A DNA stretch of 64,000 bases, taken from positions 248,001-312,000 of the forward strand of contig NZ_JACHCC010000005.1 in the NCBI RefSeq assembly GCF_014207135.1, read 5' to 3'. The notes under the pieces are model-generated. The model had not been told where the DNA came from. It saw only the letters and a program-made list of their open reading frames with translations, and searched no databases. Made by a program: the position numbers and the translations under genes. Below, in pieces: positions 24,495-31,957 of the stretch (position 1 is its first letter; every line of letters begins with the position of its first letter). This DNA comes from Pedobacter cryoconitis (lineage in GTDB: Bacteria > Bacteroidota > Bacteroidia > Sphingobacteriales > Sphingobacteriaceae).

Positions 24495-25243
24495 AAACCG
24501 TATTGTTTTAAAAATTGATTCCTTCTTAACCCGCGCAACGCTTTAAAGATTTCCTGATGCGAGGAAACATCATAATGATGATCTCCAGGCACAATCTTCA
24601 GGGTAAAATTCTTTTTCTCCAGTTTCTGCATCGGTTTAGGATCTTCTTTTTCGCCATAGAAACAAAAAACAGGAACTTTTACCGCTTCAATCTCTGGCTG
24701 TACTTTAAATTCACGGTCATCACCTGCAATATTCAGCAAGTCGGAAGTATGAACTTTAAATGCTGAGGTTGAGTAAGGAGACATCAGTTCCAGCGCCACC
24801 ACATTATTTTTCATCGCCTCAGGCAGGCGGTTGTAAATAAAAGGGACTACGTCGGCACCAAAAGAATAACCAACCAGATAAATGAGTTTGGTTTTATATA
24901 AGGCAGAATACTTGTAAATCAATTGAGCAATATCATCAGCGGTTTGCTGAGGTGTTCTGCTACTCCAAAAATAGCTCCTTGAATTAAATCCTATCGTATG
25001 AAACCCCTTTTCTGCGAAACCAGTAGATAACTGATCTTCAAAGTCCAGCCAGCCTCCATCGCCCGAGAGTAAAATAAGTAATCTTTTTGAATTAGGGTTT
25101 GCACTTGGATAGTTAATTACCGGGAGATTAAAATCATCTGTTTCAATTCCATGGTGATTGGTCGCTCTGGTCTTCATCAGCAAACCACAGCCAGAAAGCG
25201 TAAAAACATAGACAAGACAGAAAGCGCGTAACCAATACTTCAT
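24482..25243 (-). CDS. VirJ/AcvB-like lipoprotein, alpha/beta-hydrolase fold
   Basis: A 253-residue protein with ATG at 25243 and a lipobox TLSGC (Cys at 19). The mature part has LLILLSGDGGW (residues 55-65), GFNSRSYFW, the nucleophile elbow GYSFGADVVP with Ser127, and a C-terminal His in PGDHHYD. These are signatures of the VirJ/C-terminal AcvB family. In Agrobacterium and others such proteins hydrolyse aminoacyl-phosphatidylglycerol; whether this one does so is inference. No MprF-like synthase is in the window. Confidence 0.75.
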   Translation of the reverse strand: MKYWLRAFCLVYVFTLSGCGLLMKTRATNHHGIETDDFNLPVINYPSANPNSKRLLILLSGDGGWLDFEDQLSTGFAEKGFHTIGFNSRSYFWSSRTPQQTADDIAQLIYKYSALYKTKLIYLVGYSFGADVVPFIYNRLPEAMKNNVVALELMSPYSTSAFKVHTSDLLNIAGDDREFKVQPEIEAVKVPVFCFYGEKEDPKPMQKLEKKNFTLKIVPGDHHYDVSSHQEIFKALRGLRRNQFLKQYGLWML

Positions 25244-25387
25244 TATAAATTAAAATAGATGTTAATTTGGTTTTATGCACAATCTATGCCATTTCGGCCC
25301 GATTTCGCTAATACATAAGCGTTATGCATAATAAAAACCGTATTTATGACAATCAGAATCGATTTAAGTTTAATGGTTTCTTTAAAA

Positions 25388-26002
25388 TTAACCAAATTTA
25401 AGCTGATCAATTCTTACCCAGTGCATTCCTGCGGCTTCGGCAGCTTGCACCCCTGGGTTTCCATCTTCAAAAACAAGACATTTCTGCGGATTTACCCCCA
25501 ATAACTCTGCTGCTTTTAAAAAAGGATCGGCAAAAGGCTTGCCTTTTGGTGTTTCTCCGGCACAGACCAGGACTTCTACATATTTACTGACTCCTATAAC
25601 CTCGAGTGTACGCTGCACTGCCCGGCGATCCCCGCCAGAAACTACAGCTATCCTGACTCTTCCGGCATTCACTTTCAGATGTTCCGTTACATAAATAATC
25701 GGCTGGGCTTTACCGATATAATGTTCAAAGTAAAGTTCTGCCTTTCTTGCCGTAAATTCTTCAGGATCCATCTCCGACTGATAACGGCGGTTGAGTTCTT
25801 CTACTACATTGAGGATAGGCCACCCGGCCAGTTCATCTATAATTGCCGGATCCATATCTACACCATACTGTTTCGCTATCTCAACATAGGTCTCCGTATG
25901 TGCCGGCATATTGTCCGCCAGCGTACCATCACAGTCGTATAAAAATGCCTCGTAATCTCCTGCAGTCAGCTGACTGAGTCTTGAAAAATTGGTCTCTTCC
26001 AT
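25388..26002 (-). CDS. HAD-superfamily phosphatase/phosphoglucomutase-like
   Basis: A 204-residue protein with ATG at 26002. The HAD motif I is D23-C-D25-G-T (YDCDGTLADN), motif II is in VVSGGDRR, and motifs III/IV are GKPFADPFLKAA and VFEDGNPGVQAAEAAGM. The small helical cap resembles beta-phosphoglucomutase or sugar-phosphate phosphatases. The substrate is unknown. It starts 12 bases after the cydB stop and is the last gene of the ndh-cydAB unit. Confidence 0.8.
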   Translation of the reverse strand: MEETNFSRLSQLTAGDYEAFLYDCDGTLADNMPAHTETYVEIAKQYGVDMDPAIIDELAGWPILNVVEELNRRYQSEMDPEEFTARKAELYFEHYIGKAQPIIYVTEHLKVNAGRVRIAVVSGGDRRAVQRTLEVIGVSKYVEVLVCAGETPKGKPFADPFLKAAELLGVNPQKCLVFEDGNPGVQAAEAAGMHWVRIDQLKFG

Positions 26003-26014
26003 AAAAAATATGCA

Positions 26015-27034
26015 CTAATGTACTCCTTTACTTCCCTTCTTCTGCTGAAAACTATAAATCAGGTAAACCAATGCCGGGAGTATAAAAATACTGCCGATCA
26101 GCAAGGCATAACCTAAAGTTTCCATGGTTTTAAATTGCCCCTGGTGGGTAAGTAAAGAAAGGTTATCTCCTCCTTTTAATAAAATTATATCCGGAAAATG
26201 ACTGTATGTGGCGGCAAAAAGGATCATCGTTACCTGAAAACCCGCCAGTAAACGTAACATAACTGGTTTATTCCTGTTCAGGAGTACAAATGTGATAACC
26301 AGTGAAATGGTAGCCAGGATAATTCCTATAATTCCGGGAACATCACTAAAGATCCAGTGTAAGAGAGGAATTCCTTCAGCATGAGCTGCCAGGAACACTA
26401 ATCCGCCCGCAGCCATAACGATAAAGATGGTCCGTCTTGCTTTTCTGGTAAACAACTGTCTGTCAGATTCATTTTCTGCTTCTCCGATAATAAATATGGT
26501 GGCCAGGTAAGCACAGATCGTCACGGTAAACAAACCGACGCTTAAAGAGAACCAACTTAACCAGCTTAGGATATAGGCAGAAACAAAGCTCTGAGCTTGC
26601 AGATCTATCTGGCCTGAAACCGCACTTGCTGCAATAATACCCAGGAAAAATGGGGTAATAACGCTCGAAATGACGAATATAGGCGTATATACTTTTTGCA
26701 TATCGTCCTTCACTGCATCGTAGTTCCTGAAAACGAAAGCCGTACCCCGGGCAATAATCCCCATGAGCATGCAAACCAGAGGGATGTGCAGATAAATAGA
26801 AACAGTAGTATATATTTTAGGAAAACCGACAAAAAGAATAACAATCACAATAATCAGCCACATATGGTTTGCTTCCCATACCGGCCCGATTGCCTCATAC
26901 ATCTTTTTTCTCATCCGGGGACGGTTAGCCCTGGAAGTAAACAATTCTATAATTCCGGCACCAAAATCAGCTCCTCCCAACAGGATATATAACAGAATGG
27001 CAGTCCACAGGAAAATTATTACGACGTATACCAT
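26015..27034 (-). CDS. cydB: Cytochrome bd quinol oxidase subunit II
   Basis: A 339-residue protein with ATG at 27034 and about eight to nine membrane helices. The signature LLGGADFGAG (residues 19-27) near the N-terminus, WEANHMWLI and the pattern of long helices mark CydB. With CydA it forms the high-affinity quinol oxidase that reduces O2 without pumping protons. It begins 3 bases after the cydA stop. Confidence 0.92.
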   Translation of the reverse strand: MVYVVIIFLWTAILLYILLGGADFGAGIIELFTSRANRPRMRKKMYEAIGPVWEANHMWLIIVIVILFVGFPKIYTTVSIYLHIPLVCMLMGIIARGTAFVFRNYDAVKDDMQKVYTPIFVISSVITPFFLGIIAASAVSGQIDLQAQSFVSAYILSWLSWFSLSVGLFTVTICAYLATIFIIGEAENESDRQLFTRKARRTIFIVMAAGGLVFLAAHAEGIPLLHWIFSDVPGIIGIILATISLVITFVLLNRNKPVMLRLLAGFQVTMILFAATYSHFPDIILLKGGDNLSLLTHQGQFKTMETLGYALLIGSIFILPALVYLIYSFQQKKGSKGVH

Positions 27035-27037
27035 AGG

Positions 27038-28366
27038 TTATTTGGTGTTTTTATCAGTGGAAGAATCATATAGTTTATCAACCATTTTAATCTGACGGAA
27101 TAACAACAGACTTACAATAATGGCCAGGGAAATGTAAACAGCTGTAAAAAGATAAAAAGAGTAAGCAATTCCCGGCATAGGCGTAACCGCACTGGCCGTG
27201 CGCATGACCCCGTAAATGATCCAGGGCTGACGTCCGACTTCAGTCACCGTCCAGCCTGCTTCGAGCGCAAGAAATCCCATGGGGGTTGCAAGCACGAATA
27301 ATTTAAGCATCCATTTACTTTCGTACCAGGTCCTTTTCTTCAGCAGGGCGATGAAATAAACCACTGCTATCCCCAGCATAGCCATCCCTAAACCGACCAT
27401 AATCTGGAAAGCATAATGCACTACAGCTACAGGCGGATGATCTTCTTTCGGAATACTGTCTAATCCTTTGACTTCACCATTAAAATCACCGGTTGCCATA
27501 AAACTTAAGGCTTTAGGGATTTTCAAAGCATACTTAACGGTTTGGGTAGCGGTATCAGGAATTCCTCCGATAATTAAACCGGCCCCCTTTTCGGTATGAA
27601 AATGAGCTTCCATTGCAGCCAGTTTTGCAGGCTGACGGTGAGCTACATCTTTAGCCGAGATATCCCCACTTATAGGTTGCAGACAAGCCGCTACAGTACT
27701 GAATATGGCTGCTATCTGAAAAGCCTTACGGTGGAACTGTACATTCTGTCCTTTCAGGATCATCAGGGCATGTACACCTGCAACGGCAAAACCAGTGGAT
27801 ACGAAGGCAGCCACACACATATGTAAAGCCTGTGAGAACCAGGCCTCATTAAACATGGCCTTCATCGGGTCTATGTTCAGGTATTGCCCACCGATAAAAT
27901 CAAATCCCGCCGGGCTGTTCATCCAGGCATTAGCTGCCACAACCAGAATACCCGAAAGCAATCCGCTGATACCGACAATAACGCCGGTAAACCAATGAAA
28001 CCAGGGATGAAAACGGTTCCATCCATAAAGATAAAATCCAAGGGCTATCGCTTCTATAAAAAATGCGGTTCCTTCCAGCGAGAAAGGCATCCCGAAAATC
28101 GGCCCTGCATGTTCCATAAATTTAGGCCAGAGCAGCCCGAGTTCAAAAGACAAAACTGTTCCCGAAACAGCACCGGTAGCAAAGAAAATTGCAACACCTT
28201 TACTCCATGCCTTAGTGACATCGAGATAAACAGCTTTTTTTCTTTTTAACCAGAGATAATGAGCAGTACACATGAAGAACGGCATAACCATTCCGATACA
28301 GGAGAAAACAATGTGGAAGCCTAGTGAAAAGGCCATTTGGAGTCGCGCGGCTAAGAAATCATCCAT
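27038..28366 (-). CDS. cydA: Cytochrome bd quinol oxidase subunit I
   Basis: The ATG at 28366 (MDDFLAARLQMAFSLGFH) gives 442 residues; the in-frame extension up to 28474 overlaps ndh and is rejected. H18 is the expected haem b595 ligand, and GRQPW in the C-terminal part belongs to the quinol site. The protein is clearly shorter than E. coli CydA (about 520), so the Q-loop is of the short type. It follows ndh after 79 bases and precedes cydB. Confidence 0.92.
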   Translation of the reverse strand: MDDFLAARLQMAFSLGFHIVFSCIGMVMPFFMCTAHYLWLKRKKAVYLDVTKAWSKGVAIFFATGAVSGTVLSFELGLLWPKFMEHAGPIFGMPFSLEGTAFFIEAIALGFYLYGWNRFHPWFHWFTGVIVGISGLLSGILVVAANAWMNSPAGFDFIGGQYLNIDPMKAMFNEAWFSQALHMCVAAFVSTGFAVAGVHALMILKGQNVQFHRKAFQIAAIFSTVAACLQPISGDISAKDVAHRQPAKLAAMEAHFHTEKGAGLIIGGIPDTATQTVKYALKIPKALSFMATGDFNGEVKGLDSIPKEDHPPVAVVHYAFQIMVGLGMAMLGIAVVYFIALLKKRTWYESKWMLKLFVLATPMGFLALEAGWTVTEVGRQPWIIYGVMRTASAVTPMPGIAYSFYLFTAVYISLAIIVSLLLFRQIKMVDKLYDSSTDKNTK

Positions 28367-28445
28367 GTAACAAATGTAATAGTTATGCCTTATGAACCTA
28401 TGGAACGGGCCGTTTAAATTGCTTGAAAAATGTAATATTAGCGGA

Positions 28446-29723
28446 TTACAATTGCTTAACGCTGGGCCGGACAATCATACGTAATGACTGATCTTTGGTA
28501 AAATAAGCGATCATCCAGTTATAAAGTGTTTTAACCCTGTTTCCTGTATTAATCAGAGAGATCAGGTGTATAAACAACCACATCACCCAGGCGATAAACC
28601 CACTGAAGAACAATTTGGGTTTTGGAAGATCGGCAACGGCCTTATTTCTACCTATAATAGCCATAGTCCCTTTATCTACATAACTGAATACTTTCAAATT
28701 CTGCCCTTCACTCTTCCGGATCATATTTTTCCCCAGATTATCCCCCTGCTGGATGGCGACCTGTGCCAGTTGCGGATGTCCCTGCGGAAAAGCAGGATCT
28801 GTCAGCTGAATACAGGTATCGCCTATGGCATAAATATCTGTTAAACCCAGGACCTGGTTGAATTCATCCACCTTTAACCGTTTTCCTCTTCCATAAGCTT
28901 CATCGGGCATCCCTTTAAAGGTCATCGCAGTAACGCCGGCTGCCCAGATCAGGTTTTTGGAGGCGATAGTACTCCCATCGGCAAATTGAATAGTATCTGC
29001 CACAAAATCTTTCACCATCATATTCAGCCTGACCTTCACTCCCATCTTCATCAGGGTATCATAGGTATATTGCTGTGATTTTTCACTCATAGGTGCCAAT
29101 AACGTTTTTACACCATCTACCAGATAGATTTCACCGCCAGCACCTTTAAGCTCAGGATAATCTTTAGAAAGAATAGTTTTTTTCATTTCAGCAAACATCC
29201 CTGAAATCTCCACCCCTGTAGGGCCGCCACCAGCTACCACTACAGTCAGCAGCTTTTTCCGTTCTACAGGATCTTGTTCACGTGAAGCTTCCTCCAGGCG
29301 TTCCAGTAAAGTATTACGCATCTGAAGCGCATCAGCAACAGTCTTCATCGGAATGGAATATTTTGCGACATTTTCCATCCCAAAATAATTACTCTCACAG
29401 CCTGTGGCAAAAACCAGATAATCATAACTGATTTCACCGGTAGAAAGGATCGCTTTCTTTTGTTCAGGCAGAACTTCGAGCAATTCCCCCAGCCTGAACA
29501 TAAAGTTCTTCTTTCCTCTGAAAAGCTTACGGAACGGGTAGGTAATATTGGAGGTTTCCAGATACCCGGTAGCAACCTGATAAAGTAATGGCGGAAAGAA
29601 ATTGTAGTTATTTTTATCTACAAGGACTATATCGAAAGCTTCATGATCAGCTAGTTTTTTCGCCAGGTTAACGCCGGCGAAACCGCCGCCAACTACGACT
29701 ATCTTTTGAGGGGTATGCTTCAT
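28446..29723 (-). CDS. ndh: Type II NADH dehydrogenase (NDH-2)
   Basis: A 425-residue flavoprotein with ATG at 29723. Two dinucleotide-binding motifs are GGGFAG (12-17, FAD) and AGGGPTG (164-170, NADH). NFFPPLLYQVATGYLE (about 41-56) and IYAIGDTCIQ are typical for NDH-2, and the C-terminal amphipathic helices (about 360-390) serve membrane attachment. It oxidises NADH and reduces quinone without proton pumping. As first gene before cydAB, it supplies the bd oxidase. Confidence 0.9.
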   Translation of the reverse strand: MKHTPQKIVVVGGGFAGVNLAKKLADHEAFDIVLVDKNNYNFFPPLLYQVATGYLETSNITYPFRKLFRGKKNFMFRLGELLEVLPEQKKAILSTGEISYDYLVFATGCESNYFGMENVAKYSIPMKTVADALQMRNTLLERLEEASREQDPVERKKLLTVVVAGGGPTGVEISGMFAEMKKTILSKDYPELKGAGGEIYLVDGVKTLLAPMSEKSQQYTYDTLMKMGVKVRLNMMVKDFVADTIQFADGSTIASKNLIWAAGVTAMTFKGMPDEAYGRGKRLKVDEFNQVLGLTDIYAIGDTCIQLTDPAFPQGHPQLAQVAIQQGDNLGKNMIRKSEGQNLKVFSYVDKGTMAIIGRNKAVADLPKPKLFFSGFIAWVMWLFIHLISLINTGNRVKTLYNWMIAYFTKDQSLRMIVRPSVKQL

Positions 29724-29851
29724 ATACGAATGGATTAACGCTAGCTTTAAAACAGTCAGTAAGACACTAAGTTTTAAAAAACAGAATAATATTTTGTATG
29801 TGGTGCATCAAATAAAGCCGTAACTTATAGCTTTTTAAGCCCTGACCACTT

Positions 29852-31390
29852 ATGAAGTATAACCTGCTCTTATTTTTCACCTTCTGGATAAATGTAAGTC
29901 TTGCACAAGTAGATAAACCACAGCTAAATAATGTAACTTTTTTCGGCACCCGGACGGGAAAGGATTTTTTTTATCAGATTCCGGTAAGCGGAAAAAGACC
30001 GTTAAAAATACAACTACAGCATTTACCTGCCGGGGTTTCGTTTGATGCGGAAAAAGGGATTATCTCTGGAAAACTGGAGAAAGACGGCCAGTACAAAATA
30101 AAAATAAACGTAGCGAACAAATCTGGTAATGACAGTCGCGATTTAACGCTCGTTGCCGGAGATAAACTAGCCCTGACACCCCCCATGGGCTGGAGCAGCT
30201 GGTATAGTTACGGGAGAAAGGTAAAAGAAGAAGATATTCTGAGAACTGCAAAACTGATGAAACAATATGGGCTGGATCAATATGGATGGAGTATTCTTGA
30301 AATCGATGATCCCTGGACCAACCAGCCTGGCGAGAAGGATCCGGTGTGGTCTGCCTTTAAAGATAAACCAGACAACAAGGTTTATGAATATCATGAAGGT
30401 CCCGGAAATTTAACAGACCGCGTGGGATTAACCCGCGATCAGGATGGCACAATTATTCCGAACCAGTATTTTAAAAATATCGGACAAACGGTAAAGGACA
30501 TTCATAATTTAGGTTTTAAGGTTGGCATTTATAGTTCTCCGGGCCCCTTAACCTGTGGAGGAGTAGCAGGGAGTTACCAGCACGAGCAGCAGGATGCGGA
30601 ATATTTCGCAAAAACAGGTTTTGATTACCTTAAATATGACTGGTGCAGTTATGGCATTTTCGCCAAAGACAATTCTATAACGGAATTAAAGAAACCTTAT
30701 GAGTTAATGGGAAAAGCGCTCAAAAGCCAACCGAGAGATATTATTTTTTCTTTATGTCAGTATGGTATGGGTGATGTCTGGAAATGGGGATTTGAAACTG
30801 ATGGACAATTATGGAGAACCGGCGGTGATGTAAGGGATAACTGGAAATCAATTTATAGTGCTTTTAAACTGCTGGCTGATAAGAGTGCCTATGTTAAGCC
30901 CGGCAGATGGAATGATCCTGATATTTTACAGATCGGTGCAGTAGGTGCCGAAAGCAGGTCTGGTAATAGCAATCACCTGAATAACCAGGAACAAACTACT
31001 TTAATGAGTATGTGGTGCCTGTTAAGTTCTCCGCTTTTAATCGGAGCAAACCTCGAGCACATGGACCCTTTTACGCTTTCCCTGCTCACTAATAATGAAG
31101 TCATCGCTATTAATCAGGATGCGTTGGGCAAAGCTGCAAACCTCAAATATACTTTTCCTAATCAGGTAGAGATCTGGAGCAAAGATTTGTATGGAGGCGG
31201 AGTTACTGTCGGGCTCTTAAATCCGGCAGATCAGGAAAAGGAAATTAAATTTCCATTTACACTGATTGGCAAAAAAGGACGTTATCAGGTAAGAGATTTG
31301 TGGAAGAAAAAAATGATCGGCACTGGCCTCAAAGAGATCCAGGCAAAGATTCCGCCACATGGAATTTTACTGATCAGCCTGAAAGAGTAA
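29852..31390 (+). CDS. Secreted GH27 alpha-galactosidase with N-terminal Ig-like domain
   Basis: A 512-residue protein with ATG at 29852 and a signal peptide (residues 1-19, ending SLAQ). Residues about 20-103 are a putative Ig-like domain (GKDFFYQIPVSGKRPLKIQL). The GH27 barrel starts at LTPPMGWSSW (108-117). The nucleophile is D263 in YLKYDWC and the acid/base is D326 in WRTGGD, as in human alpha-galactosidase A; RWNDPDIL (352-359) is the substrate-binding motif. A short beta-sandwich domain ends the protein. It releases terminal alpha-galactose (possibly alpha-GalNAc) in the periplasm or outside the cell. The nearby six-hairpin glycosidase may act on related glycans. Confidence 0.88.
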   Translation: MKYNLLLFFTFWINVSLAQVDKPQLNNVTFFGTRTGKDFFYQIPVSGKRPLKIQLQHLPAGVSFDAEKGIISGKLEKDGQYKIKINVANKSGNDSRDLTLVAGDKLALTPPMGWSSWYSYGRKVKEEDILRTAKLMKQYGLDQYGWSILEIDDPWTNQPGEKDPVWSAFKDKPDNKVYEYHEGPGNLTDRVGLTRDQDGTIIPNQYFKNIGQTVKDIHNLGFKVGIYSSPGPLTCGGVAGSYQHEQQDAEYFAKTGFDYLKYDWCSYGIFAKDNSITELKKPYELMGKALKSQPRDIIFSLCQYGMGDVWKWGFETDGQLWRTGGDVRDNWKSIYSAFKLLADKSAYVKPGRWNDPDILQIGAVGAESRSGNSNHLNNQEQTTLMSMWCLLSSPLLIGANLEHMDPFTLSLLTNNEVIAINQDALGKAANLKYTFPNQVEIWSKDLYGGGVTVGLLNPADQEKEIKFPFTLIGKKGRYQVRDLWKKKMIGTGLKEIQAKIPPHGILLISLKE

Positions 31391-31442
31391 CAGGCAGATT
31401 ACCCGGAATCCGGTCTGATTTTATTAAGTTTACAAAAAAAAG

Positions 31443-31952
31443 ATGAGTTCAGAAGATCAACCAGCAGCAGCTATTTTGTTATTCAACAAAGGGAAATATG
31501 TATTTACAGACAATTTAACTGAAGTACATCCTGAAGGTGTAAGCGTTCCTTTCTTTTCTGCAAAAGCGATTTTAATAACAACTGAAAATGACCAGCTACA
31601 CGGAGATATAGCCGCTGTTAAGATCAGTGACCTGATCCTGAAGCAATCCAGTTATATCGATGAGAATGGAAAAGTGCTGGAAGCACATAAATTATATACC
31701 TGGCCACGTAACCTGGGCAGTAATGCGCAATGGGCGGCCTGTAAAAGAGAATTTCTGGACGAGTTTGTCTTAAACTTTCCTATTGAAATTATCTCTTTGC
31801 AGGAATCAGGTGGGGTAACCTGGAGATATATAACCCCTGAAAACTTTAAAAATTTCCCTGGAGATATCCAGGCTTCTTCCGGTTTTCAGGAGTTTGCACG
31901 GCATCAGGGCGAGTATTTCTTTTTACGCCGCCCTTTAAATGAGCCAAAGTAA
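31443..31952 (+). CDS. Conserved hypothetical cytosolic protein
   Basis: A 169-residue protein with ATG at 31443. I do not recognise it. It has no signal peptide or membrane helix. Features are a mixed alpha/beta sequence, a Trp-rich middle (LYTWPRNLGSNAQWAACKREF, quoted as a pattern) and an aromatic end (EFARHQGEYFFLRRPL). It follows the alpha-galactosidase by 52 bases, possibly in the same transcript, and ends 5 bases from the convergent glycosidase gene. Confidence 0.55.
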   Translation: MSSEDQPAAAILLFNKGKYVFTDNLTEVHPEGVSVPFFSAKAILITTENDQLHGDIAAVKISDLILKQSSYIDENGKVLEAHKLYTWPRNLGSNAQWAACKREFLDEFVLNFPIEIISLQESGGVTWRYITPENFKNFPGDIQASSGFQEFARHQGEYFFLRRPLNEPK

Positions 31953-31957
31953 TATTG

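Noticed and set aside
25244-25387. Palindrome CATAA-GCG-TTATG at 25314-25326
   Set aside because: Short, AT-rich and without T-run; no partner site found, so neither terminator nor operator could be supported.
28367-28474. N-terminal extension of CydA overlapping ndh
   Set aside because: CydA proteins begin a few residues before the helix with the haem-ligand His; MDDFLAARLQ at 28366 fits.
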